From assembly GCF_009746565.1 (NCBI RefSeq), contig NZ_WRPN01000001.1, forward strand, positions 434,001-498,000: a DNA stretch of 64,000 nt, read 5' to 3'. Position numbers and translations under genes: made by a program. Each line of letters starts with the position of its first letter. Within the stretch, counting starts at the first letter, position 1. Shown here piece by piece: positions 26,920 to 34,966 of this stretch. Below the pieces are notes generated by a model, which ran no database searches, was not told the DNA's origin, and was given only the letters and a program-made list of their open reading frames with translations. The stretch is from Mariniflexile maritimum. Lineage in GTDB: Bacteria; Bacteroidota; Bacteroidia; Flavobacteriales; Flavobacteriaceae.

Positions 26920-26957
26920 TAATACCAGTTTCGGTATATAAATGACTGACAAAGTTA
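26920..26957 (-). promoter_or_regulatory. Candidate leu operon promoter -7 box and adjacent palindrome
   Basis: On the minus strand TAACTTTG (26950-26957) matches the Bacteroidota -7 consensus, about 75 nt before leuC. Just downstream, ATACC-GAAACT-GGTAT (26922-26937) forms a small palindrome that could be an operator near the transcription start. It lacks a T run, so it is not a terminator. The -33 element is weak. Confidence 0.4.
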
Positions 26958-27100
26958 GGAAAAACCAGTCTTTTTAATAGAGATATAACAAAATTTAAGA
27001 TGCTATTGTAATTATTTTTGTTGTTTTATTAAAGGAAACCAAAAAAACCGACAATCTTTTAATGGAAAAGCATTATTGATTGTAATTTTTAAAGCAGTCA

Positions 27101-27487
27101 TTACTTCAGTCTATCTACAACATATTCAATTTGGGTTTTTCCGTGTGGCTTTGCTTTCCCATCTGGCCCTACATTAACCATTACAATATTTGAAATGGTT
27201 ATAATGGTTTCTCGTGTCATTTTATTTCTAACCTCGCAACTTAAAGTTAAAGACGCGTTTCCGAATTTCACAACATCGATACCAATTTCTATGATGTCGC
27301 CTTGTTTTGCCGATGCCTTAAAATCTATTTCGCTCATGTACTTGGTAACTACTTTTTGGTTTTCAAGCTGTATAATGGTGTATAAAGCAGCTTCTTCATC
27401 AATCCATTCTAGCAATCTGCCCCCAAACAAGGTTCCGTTGGCGTTTAAATCTTCGGGTTTTACCCATTTTCTGGTGTGGAATCTCAT
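27101..27487 (-). CDS. Acyl-CoA thioesterase (hotdog fold, YciA/BACH-like)
   Basis: The 128-residue single hotdog domain begins RFHTRKWVKPEDLNANGTLFGGRLLEWIDEEAALY. This is the substrate- and catalytic-Asp-containing helix of acyl-CoA thioesterases of the YciA type (N-x-x-G-x-x-F-G-G-x-x-L-x-W-x-D). EIDFKASAKQGDIIEI follows. It hydrolyses acyl-CoA to free acid and CoA, and chain length is not inferable. It is cytosolic. It lies 15 bp downstream of the DUF72 pseudogene on the same strand. Confidence 0.88.
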   Translation of the reverse strand: MRFHTRKWVKPEDLNANGTLFGGRLLEWIDEEAALYTIIQLENQKVVTKYMSEIDFKASAKQGDIIEIGIDVVKFGNASLTLSCEVRNKMTRETIITISNIVMVNVGPDGKAKPHGKTQIEYVVDRLK

Positions 27488-27502
27488 AAATTAATCTTTT
27501 TT

Positions 27503-28395
27503 TTACAATAATTTCTGTTGTCCTTGTGTATCGTCATTAGGAATTACCAAATTATACCCCAATTCCTCATTCAGTTTTCTAATAAAATAAGCTGAAAGCA
27601 ATGGTGATTCTTTTTCAATATTTTGATGAATGAAAAAATCTATTTCCTTAACACCTTGTGCTTTCCAATCTTTTAAGCGCTCTATCCAATCATCCAAACG
27701 GTTGTAATCGCTTACGTGGTTGGCGCCCACATAACGCACAAAAGCGGTGGCATTGGTTAAGCGCATGTGCATAATATCGCGTCTTCGGCAGAGTCAACTA
27801 TAATGTTTGAAATATTATTGGTTTCTAATAGTTGGTACAATTCGTTTGCTACGGAAGCATCGTTGTACCAATTGGTATGCCTAAATTCCATGGCCAGTGG
27901 TATTTCCTTTGGCCATTCTTCAACAAATTTAATAACCCTGTCAAAATCTTTAGGCGCAAAGGTATCATTCATTTGTAAAAAAACCGTTCCTAATTTTTCG
28001 TTTAAGTTGGAGGCATTGTATAAATAATGTTCTACGACTTCCTTGGTTTCCCGTAAACGTTTCCAATGGCTTATTTCTTGGTTCAGCTTCGGGAAAAACT
28101 TGAAATTTTCAGGAGTTTTATCGTACCATGAAGCAAATTGTTCCGCAGGAAAAATACGGTAAAACGTCGCGTTTAATTCTATGGCGTTAAACTGACTGGC
28201 ATAATACACCAATTCATCTTTGGTGCCCTTTGGGTAAAATCCTTTTAAATCGGACTTGTTCCATTTGGCGCAACCTACAAAAACCTCGGGCATATTGTCA
28301 TCCTTAAATCTATTTAAAACACGCTTGGTTTCTGGATGATCTGGCGGCAAGGTGAAATCTATATTTTCAGGATTTTTTACACTTCCAAACTTCAT
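27503..28395 (-). pseudogene. DUF72 (YecE-like) gene with a single-base frameshift
   Basis: The N-terminal 200 or so residues form a good DUF72 TIM-barrel protein (FVGCAKWNKSDLKGFYP, FNAIELNATFYR, KFFPKLNQEISH, AMEFRHTNWY, IIVDSA). The frame then reads a short nonsense tail and stops at 27757. The remaining C-terminal part (HMRLTNATAFVRYVGANHVSDYNRLDDWIERLKDWK) continues in another frame from about 27772. Near 27784-27789 the minus strand reads GCCGAAGACGCG. One extra G (GCC GGA AGA CGC GAT) would restore the expected A-G-R-R-D and join both parts into one roughly 295-residue protein. So either the gene is broken by a 1-nt deletion or this is a sequencing error. Confidence 0.88.
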
Positions 28396-28512
28396 TAATT
28401 TTTTTTTAAAGATAAAAAAATAAGTGATGTTAATAACCCCGTTAACAACTATAAATGCTTCAAAGGTTTTAAAACTTTAATATTCAATAATTTTAATAAA
28501 AACTCTTCGACC

Positions 28513-28929
28513 ATGAACACACGACCACTAGACTTAAAAAACATTCGCCCCGAAATTTTAAGCACAACAATTAACGACAACATGAGTAACGACGAGCGGT
28601 TTCAAAATTTGGTGCTTCGCCCCATAATAAAATTGCAAAATGATTTGTTTATTGAGGTTTTTAAAAACTATATTGCCAAACATAAAATGGTGTTTTACGG
28701 ATACCCTTTGGAAAAGCGTTTGGTTTTTATTGAAAATGCTGTTAATAAAGATGTTAAGTTTCGTAATGCACTAAAAGGCATGGTAATAGGTTTGTTCACT
28801 ATTGAAGAATATAAACGGTATATTCAAAATTCTTCAGCTTTAAACAAGCGTATGATGCACCTTGTAAAAGAACGATTGATTAGTAACATGCAACTTTTTG
28901 AACAACCAGAAGTGCTAAAAGCAGTTTAA
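28513..28929 (+). CDS. Conserved hypothetical protein
   Basis: I do not recognise a characterised family. The 138-residue protein has no signal peptide. It is mixed and largely helical (RFQNLVLRPIIKLQNDLFIEVFKNYIAKH, EKRLVFIENAVNKDVKFRNALKGMVIGLFT). Near-complete conservation of this kind of gene next to a GreA-like gene is my recollection from flavobacteria, not something shown here. The next gene starts 8 bp downstream, which suggests an operon of two. Confidence 0.75.
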   Translation: MNTRPLDLKNIRPEILSTTINDNMSNDERFQNLVLRPIIKLQNDLFIEVFKNYIAKHKMVFYGYPLEKRLVFIENAVNKDVKFRNALKGMVIGLFTIEEYKRYIQNSSALNKRMMHLVKERLISNMQLFEQPEVLKAV

Positions 28930-28937
28930 ACGATTTA

Positions 28938-29384
28938 ATGACAACAAAACAAAAACTATTGCAAATTTGTAATGAGCGCGTTGATAAACGTATTAACGAC
29001 TACAAAGAAGAAGTAAATTTAATTAAGGAATCTATTGCCAGTAGCGATAAAAGCAGTTCGGAAGACGATGATGCCGGCCATGGAAAATTATTGAATGATT
29101 TAGAAAAAAACATGGCATACCTAAACGATGCCAAAAAAACCAAAGAGTATTTAAGTACCATAAAAACAAATATAGACAGTAAAGATGCCATGCTGGGAAG
29201 TATTGTAAAAACGAACATCATGAATTTTTACATAGCCACCAGTATTGGTAAAATTGAACTGGACGATGCCGTATTTTATGCCATTTCGGTTAACTCGCCC
29301 ATTGGGCAGTTATTGATTAACAAAACCGTAAACGCCCAATTTGAGTTTAACCAGAACAAATACATCATTTCTGAAATTATATAA
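28938..29384 (+). CDS. GreA/GreB-like C-terminal-domain protein
   Basis: The 148-residue protein has an N-terminal charged, coiled-coil-like half (ERVDKRINDYKEEVNLIKESIASSDK and LLNDLEKNMAYLNDAKK) and a C-terminal beta domain. The end (ISVNSPIGQLLINKTVNAQFEFNQNKYIISEI) fits the GreA/GreB FKBP-like domain, where SPIGxxLxGK is typical. It may therefore bind RNA polymerase in the secondary channel, but the acidic tip of real Gre factors is not obvious. It overlaps the convergent DUF2461 gene by 8 bp. Confidence 0.65.
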   Translation: MTTKQKLLQICNERVDKRINDYKEEVNLIKESIASSDKSSSEDDDAGHGKLLNDLEKNMAYLNDAKKTKEYLSTIKTNIDSKDAMLGSIVKTNIMNFYIATSIGKIELDDAVFYAISVNSPIGQLLINKTVNAQFEFNQNKYIISEII

Positions 29385-30054
29385 CAGGTTCACCGTTTAA
29401 ATTGGTGGTAAGTACTTCGCTCATATAATTAAAATATGGGCGAATGGCTTTAAACGCACTGTTTACCTCGTTAATGAAGTTGGGGGCTAAAACGTCGTCA
29501 TCATTAAATTTTTTGATGAATATATATTGCTTCTTTTTTATTAAATCGCTGTTTTTGTGGTTTTTATCAAAGCCTTTTGGGGCCGATTTTACTTCGTCGC
29601 CCACAAAATTGCCCCAAACATTCCGGAAGGTTTTATCAGCTAAAATGCTACGGATTTCAGTTGCGTCCATCTCAAATTCCTTGCGGATGCGCAACAAATC
29701 AGCAGGTGCAGGCTCCCAAAAACCCGTAGCGATAAAACTTTCGTTATGGGGCTGAATGTGTAAATAGTAACCACCTCTTAACTTTGGTTTTGTTCTGTGG
29801 AATGAACCCCCAAAATGGGTTTTATAAGGTAACTTATTTTTGGAAAATCGAACATCGCGATAAATACGAAAAAGTTTCAGTTTATCAACATCGTCGTGTG
29901 TTTTCAAGTTCTCAAAAACCGCGTTATAAACTGCTTTCACTTTGGTCTCAATGGTTTTAAATTCATTTTTATGGTCGTTAAACCAGTCGCGGTTATTGTT
30001 CTTTTCTAATTTTTTAAAGAAATCGAAAACGTCTGTTGGTACCTGTACATGCAT
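29377..30054 (-). CDS. DUF2461-domain protein
   Basis: I start the protein at MHVQVPTDVFDFFKKLEKNNNRDWF (225 residues). A longer frame to 30087 adds 11 residues without support. DUF2461 features are clear: the early L-x-x-N-N-x-x-x-W-F-x-x-x-K motif, LFRIYRDVRFSKNKLPYKTHFGGSF and GGYYLHIQPHNESFIATGFWEP. The biochemical function of the family is unknown, and it is widespread and cytosolic. The gene is transcribed towards the GreA-like gene. Confidence 0.88.
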   Translation of the reverse strand: MHVQVPTDVFDFFKKLEKNNNRDWFNDHKNEFKTIETKVKAVYNAVFENLKTHDDVDKLKLFRIYRDVRFSKNKLPYKTHFGGSFHRTKPKLRGGYYLHIQPHNESFIATGFWEPAPADLLRIRKEFEMDATEIRSILADKTFRNVWGNFVGDEVKSAPKGFDKNHKNSDLIKKKQYIFIKKFNDDDVLAPNFINEVNSAFKAIRPYFNYMSEVLTTNLNGEPVI

Positions 30055-30085
30055 ATCGGTGGTGTTATTTGGACTTGTAAAATAC

Positions 30086-30116
30086 AAAAAAGCCCTAAAT
30101 TAATTAGGACTTTTTT
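30086..30116. terminator. Intrinsic terminator hairpin
   Basis: AAAAAAGCCCTAA (30086-30098) pairs with TTAGGACTTTTTT (30104-30116) with one mismatch and a 5-nt loop. It lies after the stop of the secreted-protein gene (30135) and has T runs on both strands. Confidence 0.65.
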
Positions 30117-30134
30117 AATTTTCGTTCATTCAGT

Positions 30135-30647
30135 CTATTTAACCAATTCAAACTTCTGCATTTTAACGTTTCCACCCGTTTTATCGCTATATTCCACTAT
30201 AAAATTTCCTTCTTCATCAAAATAGCCAATTCCCGTATAGTTATTGTTTTGAAACAAATAATAGTTTTCTTTTTTAAACTTGGTAATTTGGGCACTGGGC
30301 TGTAAAAAATCGTTGTTCGCCTTATTGGAATAATACCGTTTTCCATCAAATTCAAAATAGCCAACTTCTGTTTTTGTAGTGGTATCATCATTTTTAACCT
30401 CTACAATTTTAGTAACCATCACGGGTGTTTCCACAATATCCTTGTCCCGCTTGTTCTTGTCGTTCTCGTTAAATTCAATGGCTTGTTCTTCCCTGGTGGT
30501 AACCTTAACCTTATTTTCCAGAATTTTATCGCCATTATTTATTTTTGTTGTTTTTACCGTAGTTTCTTCCGAAACATTTTTAGGTTGCGTTTGTGCAAAG
30601 GCATAGCCAAAAGCTAAAAACGCAACCATGTACATGATTTTTTTCAT
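30135..30647 (-). CDS. Secreted hypothetical protein
   Basis: The start at MKKIMYMVAFLAFGYAFAQ gives a normal signal peptide cut near AFA-Q and a 170-residue product. Upstream in-frame ATGs would bury the signal. The mature part is charged and Thr/Lys/Asp rich (SEETTVKTTKINNGDKILENKVKVTTREEQ). It ends with repeated short Tyr-rich strands: GYFEFDGKRYYSN, NYYLFQNNNYTGIGYFDEEGNFIVEY. It resembles WG-like or MORN-like strand repeats, but I cannot assign a family. It probably acts in the periplasm or outside. Confidence 0.75.
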   Translation of the reverse strand: MKKIMYMVAFLAFGYAFAQTQPKNVSEETTVKTTKINNGDKILENKVKVTTREEQAIEFNENDKNKRDKDIVETPVMVTKIVEVKNDDTTTKTEVGYFEFDGKRYYSNKANNDFLQPSAQITKFKKENYYLFQNNNYTGIGYFDEEGNFIVEYSDKTGGNVKMQKFELVK

Positions 30648-30863
30648 AATGCTGTTTTTTTTAAGATTCATAATGCTTGTGATGCCGCTGTTTTTACTTA
30701 AATCCTTATTTTGAAAAAAGAAATCCGTATAACGAAGCATGCTTGGTAACCATGTTAAGTATCAACATGTTCACATTTACAAAGATGACCGTAAAAAGAA
30801 CGTTTTGCGTTACACTTTTTTTACATTATTTTTCATAATTCACATAGAATTGTAAAGAAAACG

Positions 30864-31640
30864 TTAGTAAAACTCGATGTTATGAAGAATGAGGCCCGAA
30901 GCAGGCGCAATATATTCGAGTTTAATAAAACAATCTTGTTCTAAACTTTGTTTGATGGTAGCCATGGTTAGTTTGCCTTTGCCCAAATCAACCAAGGTAC
31001 CCATCATCAGGCGAATTTGGTTGCGCATAAAACCTTTCCCTTTCACTTTTAATATATATGATTTTTCAGGAAAATAATTAGCGGTATAATGGGTGTTCTC
31101 AACCAACTCGCAAGTAATGATTTCCCGGTTATACAATCCGTTTTCAGTAGGTTTGAAGCAATACGATTTAAAATAGTGGGCTCCTTCAAAAAGTTTGGCT
31201 CCCTGTTTCATGAGTTCAATATCCAAATCGTCCAAAAAGGTGGTCATGATAGGGGCACAAAATGGATGGCATTTTTCGCCAAAAGTGAATACATACCAAT
31301 ACTCCTTAATTTTTGAATGGTTGATGATGTTGAATTTGGCATCGACTTCCTTGATGGCCAATGCACGAATGTCCTGTGGCAAGTTATGGTTGAACAGTTT
31401 CATAAAAGCCAGTGTATCATTTATGGGCTCCGGCAAAAACAATTCAAAGGCAGCACATTCAGCCGAAACCATCGCGTCGGTTCGTCCGGAGCTTAAAGTT
31501 TTAAAGGGTTTGCCCTCTAAGATAAATTTCAAGGTTTTATCCACCATCAAGTGCAAGGTTTTCACGTCGGGTTGCTTTTGCCAACCGTGAAACCGATAGC
31601 CCAAATATTGAATGGTTATTAAATAAAAATAGTGGTTCAT
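30864..31640 (-). CDS. truA: TruA-family tRNA pseudouridine synthase, divergent
   Basis: This 258-residue protein shows the TruA fold: YLGYRFHGWQKQP at the start, SGRTDAMVSAECAAFEL with the catalytic Asp, and GKGFMRNQIRLMMGTLVDLGKGK. TruA converts U38-U40 of tRNA anticodon stems to pseudouridine. The usual GRTDxGVHA appears here as GRTDAMVSA, so the segment after the Asp differs from canonical TruA. It may be a second TruA-like paralogue with another target. No other truA is in the window. It is transcribed alone. Confidence 0.8.
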   Translation of the reverse strand: MNHYFYLITIQYLGYRFHGWQKQPDVKTLHLMVDKTLKFILEGKPFKTLSSGRTDAMVSAECAAFELFLPEPINDTLAFMKLFNHNLPQDIRALAIKEVDAKFNIINHSKIKEYWYVFTFGEKCHPFCAPIMTTFLDDLDIELMKQGAKLFEGAHYFKSYCFKPTENGLYNREIITCELVENTHYTANYFPEKSYILKVKGKGFMRNQIRLMMGTLVDLGKGKLTMATIKQSLEQDCFIKLEYIAPASGLILHNIEFY

Positions 31641-31734
31641 TATAAATTTTTCCGAAGGGAAATTAGGTTTTTTATTAAATATGGCAAAAAATTAATAACT
31701 TGTATTGTTATTTACTAACTAAAAACCACTGATT

Positions 31735-32151
31735 ATGACAAATTTAAAAGTAAAACCTCCTGTTTGGTTTTGGATCGTGAGTGCCATTGCGCTTTTATGG
31801 AACGCCATGGGTGTTAATCATTATTTAGGTCAAGCCTACCAAACCGAAAGTTGGCGTGCTGCCTTAACAGATGAACAATTTGAGATTATTTCCAATTTTC
31901 CCGCTTGGATAACTGCTGCTTTTGCGATAGCTGTTTTTGCCGGAGCTTTAGGCTCCTTAGGTCTTTTATTAAGAAAAAAATGGGCGTATTCGCTTTTACT
32001 TATTTCATTAATAGCGGTAATTGTACAAATGGGCTATATTTTAAGTCAAGGACAAGCGGATAATATTGGGATGACCATTAGCATTATTCTATTTTCTGTC
32101 TTTTTAGTTTGGTTTTCCAAAAAATCGATTGCAAAAGGTTGGATTTCCTGA
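31735..32151 (+). CDS. Small four-helix membrane protein
   Basis: The 138-residue inner-membrane protein has four hydrophobic segments: VWFWIVSAIALLWNAMGV, WITAAFAIAVFAGALGSLGLLL, SLLLISLIAVIVQMGYIL and ISIILFSVFLVWFS. A conserved pattern W-N-x-x-G-x-x-x-Y and F-P-A-W near the first loop is typical of a small family often labelled as a sugar-transporter-like or hypothetical protein in Bacteroidota. No function can be read from it. It is monocistronic, ending at a strong bidirectional terminator. Confidence 0.75.
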   Translation: MTNLKVKPPVWFWIVSAIALLWNAMGVNHYLGQAYQTESWRAALTDEQFEIISNFPAWITAAFAIAVFAGALGSLGLLLRKKWAYSLLLISLIAVIVQMGYILSQGQADNIGMTISIILFSVFLVWFSKKSIAKGWIS

Positions 32152-32168
32152 ATTGGATTATAACAATT

Positions 32169-32236
32169 AAAAAGGCTGTCTGAAAAGTCAGTTTTTAGTT
32201 TGACAAAAATTAATCACTTTTCAGCCAGCCTTTTTT
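32169..32236. terminator. Strong bidirectional terminator
   Basis: AAAAAGGCTGTCTGAAAAGT (32169-32188) pairs with ACTTTTCAGCCAGCCTTTTT (32216-32235) with one mismatch. It has A/T tracts on both sides and lies between the convergent membrane-protein gene and the end of the his operon. Confidence 0.85.
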
Positions 32237-32240
32237 TAAT

Positions 32241-32834
32241 CTATTTATGCCTACTTTTTAATTCGGCCTCAATATCCTTTAACGTAAATCCTTTTGCTTG
32301 TAAAAGCATGAGGTAATGAAACAACAAATCTGCTGATTCGTAAAGGAATAACTCATCGTTGCTGTCCATAGCTTCAATAACCGTTTCAACAGCCTCCTCG
32401 CCTACTTTTTGGGCAATTTTATTGATGCCTTTTGAAAACAAACTTGCCACATACGATTTGTTGGTGTCTTTATTGGCAACACGTTCGGCAATAACGGTTT
32501 CTAAGGTTGATAAAAAGCTATAATTCGGCGTGTTTTCTTCGCCCCAACAAGTACCTGTTCCGTTATGGCAAGTTGGCCCAACGGGATTTACCTGTATTAA
32601 AAGCGTATCGTTATCGCAATCATTTTTAATAGCAACCAGATTTAAAAAATTGCCACTTTCCTCGCCTTTTGTCCATAAACGTTGCTTGCTTCGGCTAAAA
32701 AAAGTAACCTGTTTGGTTTCTAAGGTTTTTTGGTAAGCTTCCTCATTCATATACCCCAGCATCAACACGTTTTTTGTTGTGGCATCTTGAATAATGGCAG
32801 GAATGAGTCCGTTAGTGTCGTATTTAATTTCCAT
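32241..32834 (-). CDS. hisIE: Phosphoribosyl-AMP cyclohydrolase/phosphoribosyl-ATP pyrophosphatase (fused)
   Basis: The 197-residue bifunctional enzyme carries out steps two and three of histidine biosynthesis. The HisI half (residues about 1-105) has MLGYMNEEAYQKT, FFSRSKQRLWTKGEESGN and the metal-binding CDNDTLLIQVNPVGPTCHNG. The HisE half has SYVASLFSKGINKIAQKVGEEAVETVIEAM, followed by ESADLLFHYLMLL. It is the last gene of the his operon. Confidence 0.96.
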   Translation of the reverse strand: MEIKYDTNGLIPAIIQDATTKNVLMLGYMNEEAYQKTLETKQVTFFSRSKQRLWTKGEESGNFLNLVAIKNDCDNDTLLIQVNPVGPTCHNGTGTCWGEENTPNYSFLSTLETVIAERVANKDTNKSYVASLFSKGINKIAQKVGEEAVETVIEAMDSNDELFLYESADLLFHYLMLLQAKGFTLKDIEAELKSRHK

Positions 32835-32845
32835 AATTATCTAGT

Positions 32846-32927
32846 GTCATTGCGAAGCAAATGATAATTTGCTGTGGCAATCTTATTGTTTAATGAGATT
32901 ACTTTGTCATTCTTCCTTGTAATGACG
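32846..32927. repeat. Inverted-repeat element (GTCATTGCGAAG type) between hisF and hisIE
   Basis: GTCATTGCGAAG (32846-32857) and CTTCCTTGTAATGAC (32912-32926) are imperfect inverted repeats flanking about 54 bp. The word TCATTGCGA...GCAATCT resembles a widely dispersed miniature repeat of Bacteroidota. It may be a degenerate copy. It sits inside the operon without a gene. Confidence 0.5.
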
Positions 32928-33683
32928 TTACAATCGTACTTCTATATGCTGTTTTTTTAATTCCTTTTTAAGTTCCTTAATGGCAATTTCACCGTAATGA
33001 AACACACTCGCAGCTAGTGCTGCATCGGCTTTACCGTCTTTAAACGTATCTACAAAATGCTGCACATTTCCTGCGCCTCCCGAAGCTATTATGGGAATGT
33101 TCAACAATTCCGATAACTTCGCTAATGCTTCATTGGCAAATCCGTTTTTGGTGCCATCGTGGTTCATGGATGTAAACAAAATTTCACCTGCACCACGTTC
33201 TTCAACTTCTTTGGCCCATTGAAATAAATCGATGTCCGTTGGAATACTTCCGCCAGCTAAATGCACTTTCCAATTACCATCAATTTGTTTCGCATCAATA
33301 GCAACCACCACACATTGACTACCAAATTTATCGGCGAGTTCGTTCACTAAATCGGGTCGTTTAACAGCCGATGAATTGATGGATACTTTATCGGCCCCAC
33401 ATTTCAAAAGCGCATCTACATGTTCAACAGACGATATACCACCGCCAACCGTAAACGGGATATTTACTTGTTCTGCTACGTGCATTACCATATCCAAAGT
33501 AGTGGCTCGGGCTTCTAAAGTAGCCGAAATATCTAAAAACACCAGTTCATCAGCACCCATAGCGGCGTATTGTTTAGCAAGCTCTACGGGGTCGCCAGCA
33601 TCGCGCAAATCAACGAAATTAACACCTTTTACGGTACGACCATCTTTAATATCCAAACAAGGTATGATTCGTTTTGTTAACAT
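32928..33683 (-). CDS. hisF: Imidazole glycerol phosphate synthase cyclase subunit
   Basis: This 251-residue (beta/alpha)8 barrel makes imidazole-glycerol phosphate and AICAR from PRFAR, using ammonia from HisH. Key signatures are [19 protein letters not shown] with the catalytic Asp, [30 protein letters not shown], and [15 protein letters not shown] with the second catalytic Asp. Two-fold half-barrel repetition is visible. It is in the minus-strand his operon between hisA and hisIE. Repeat sequence fills the gap to hisA. Confidence 0.97.
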   Translation of the reverse strand: MLTKRIIPCLDIKDGRTVKGVNFVDLRDAGDPVELAKQYAAMGADELVFLDISATLEARATTLDMVMHVAEQVNIPFTVGGGISSVEHVDALLKCGADKVSINSSAVKRPDLVNELADKFGSQCVVVAIDAKQIDGNWKVHLAGGSIPTDIDLFQWAKEVEERGAGEILFTSMNHDGTKNGFANEALAKLSELLNIPIIASGGAGNVQHFVDTFKDGKADAALAASVFHYGEIAIKELKKELKKQHIEVRL

Positions 33684-33687
33684 TTTT

Positions 33688-33727
33688 TAAAGTTAGAAGT
33701 TAAATATTAAGAGTTAGAAGTTAAACA
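33688..33727. repeat. AGTTAGAAGTTAAA-type repeat between hisA and hisF
   Basis: The gap contains AAAGTTAGAAGTTAAATATT followed by a second copy, AGAGTTAGAAGTTAAA. The same words occur at four other borders in this operon and upstream of leuD. Confidence 0.55.
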
Positions 33728-33754
33728 AACCTTCAAACCCAAATTTCAACGTTG

Positions 33755-34489
33755 TTATACAAATTTTTCCAGTTGTTTTAGCGTTATTCTATTTTCATAA
33801 ATAGCCTTTCCTATAATAACACCTTCACAGCCAATTTCTTTTAATATGGGCAATTCCTCAATGGTTGAAATACCTCCTGAAGCTATCAGTTTTATGGATT
33901 GGCCGTTGCTGCTATTGGTACATTCTGAAATGATTTGTTTGTATAATTCTACCGATGGGCCTTCAAGCATACCATCTTTAGAAATATCGGTACAAATAAC
34001 ATACTGGATACTTTTCTTTTGATAAGCTTTTATGAACGGAATCACGTCTTCTTTACTTTGTTCCATCCAACCGCCAATAGACACTTTTCCGGCATCGCTA
34101 TCGGCACCCAAAATAATTTTAGCAGCTCCGTATTTAGATAGCCACCCTTCAAATGTATGCGGATCTTTAACCGCAATACTGCCTCCAGTAATTTGTTTTG
34201 CGCCCGAATTGAACGCGATATGCAAATCTTCATTGGTTTTTAAGCCTCCACCAAAATCAATTTTAAGATTGGTTTTGGATGAAATTTGCTCCAACACCTT
34301 ATAGTTTACAATATGTTGTGCTTTGGCGCCATCTAAATCTACTAAATGTAAATACTCAATGCCAGAACCTTCAAAAGTTTTTGCTATTTCAAGCGGACTC
34401 TCGCTGTATATTTTTTTAGTTCCGTAATCGCCCTTGGTTAAACGAACACATTTCCCTTCTATAATATCTATGGCTGGTATGATTCTCAT
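33755..34489 (-). CDS. hisA: ProFAR isomerase (phosphoribosylformimino-AICAR ribotide isomerase)
   Basis: The 244-residue barrel isomerises ProFAR to PRFAR. Signatures are [24 protein letters not shown] with the catalytic Asp near residue 8, [41 protein letters not shown], and [14 protein letters not shown] with the second Asp. It is homologous to HisF. In the operon it follows the inserted four-helix-bundle gene. Confidence 0.97.
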   Translation of the reverse strand: MRIIPAIDIIEGKCVRLTKGDYGTKKIYSESPLEIAKTFEGSGIEYLHLVDLDGAKAQHIVNYKVLEQISSKTNLKIDFGGGLKTNEDLHIAFNSGAKQITGGSIAVKDPHTFEGWLSKYGAAKIILGADSDAGKVSIGGWMEQSKEDVIPFIKAYQKKSIQYVICTDISKDGMLEGPSVELYKQIISECTNSSNGQSIKLIASGGISTIEELPILKEIGCEGVIIGKAIYENRITLKQLEKFV

Positions 34490-34496
34490 TATTAAT

Positions 34497-34530
34497 GTTT
34501 AATATTAAAAGTTAAATATTAGAAGTTACA
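34497..34530. repeat. AGTTAAATATTAGAAGTT-type repeat downstream of the four-helix-bundle gene
   Basis: The copy AATATTAAAAGTTAAATATTAGAAGTT lies between hisA and the four-helix-bundle gene. It is the right member of a repeat pair bracketing that gene. Confidence 0.55.
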
Positions 34531-34565
34531 ATCTGTAATAAGATTTGAACTTTTCAAACACTAAC

Positions 34566-34922
34566 TTATTTTAAATTATTTCTTTTTGCTGTATTAATTG
34601 AAGCAACAGTAATTGCCAATAGTTCTTTTCCTTCTTTTTGAAGTTTTAGAATTTCATCTGAATGTTCAGAAAGTATTTCTTCAAAAACTTCTAACCAATG
34701 TACACTTTCATCCACTTCTTCTTCAACTATTTTTAGTTTATTAATGAAATCGCTTGTCGATTTTGCTCTTTGAGAAGCTCGATAATTGGCACCAACAGAA
34801 CTAGAACTTCTAATTAATTGATTGACAAACGCATTATATTCACGAGATTTAGGAACCTTAAAACAAAACTTCCAACAATCTATTCCAAATCGTTTAGTTC
34901 TTTCTATCAGTTCATTTCTCAT
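34566..34922 (-). CDS. Four-helix-bundle protein (S23/23S-rRNA-IVP family) within the his operon
   Basis: The 118-residue helical protein belongs to the family first seen as intervening-sequence proteins of 23S rRNA. It is widely scattered in Bacteroidota and related to Avd-type bundles. The conserved core NQLIRSSSSVGANYRASQRAKSTSDFINKLKIVEEEVDESVHWLE is characteristic (the S-S-S-x-G-A-N-Y and E-E-x-x-E-x-x-x-W-L pattern). It has no role in histidine synthesis. It splits the his operon between hisH and hisA, and copies of a short repeat lie on both sides. The start ATG at 34922 is 17 nt after the hisH stop. Confidence 0.88.
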   Translation of the reverse strand: MRNELIERTKRFGIDCWKFCFKVPKSREYNAFVNQLIRSSSSVGANYRASQRAKSTSDFINKLKIVEEEVDESVHWLEVFEEILSEHSDEILKLQKEGKELLAITVASINTAKRNNLK

Positions 34923-34926
34923 TCTA

Positions 34927-34966
34927 AAACTTTTAATATCTAACTTTTAACTTCTAACTTTAAAAA
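34927..34966. repeat. AGTT repeat spanning the hisH stop codon
   Basis: On the minus strand AAAGTTAGAAGTTAAAAGTTAG runs across the last codons and stop of hisH, and the repeat continues AATATTAAAAGTT-like up to the next ATG. The repeat therefore contributes coding sequence (K-L-E-V-K-S-stop). Confidence 0.55.

Noticed and set aside
26881-26960. leu operon attenuator with a leader peptide
   Set aside because: No short frame with Leu codons precedes leuC, and the palindrome there lacks a T run.
27767-28027. Plus-strand frame inside the DUF72 gene
   Set aside because: It is antisense to a clearly conserved protein and has no motif of its own.
30197-30391. Alternative minus-strand frame within the secreted hypothetical gene
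   Set aside because: It overlaps the signal-peptide protein in another frame and is low-complexity.
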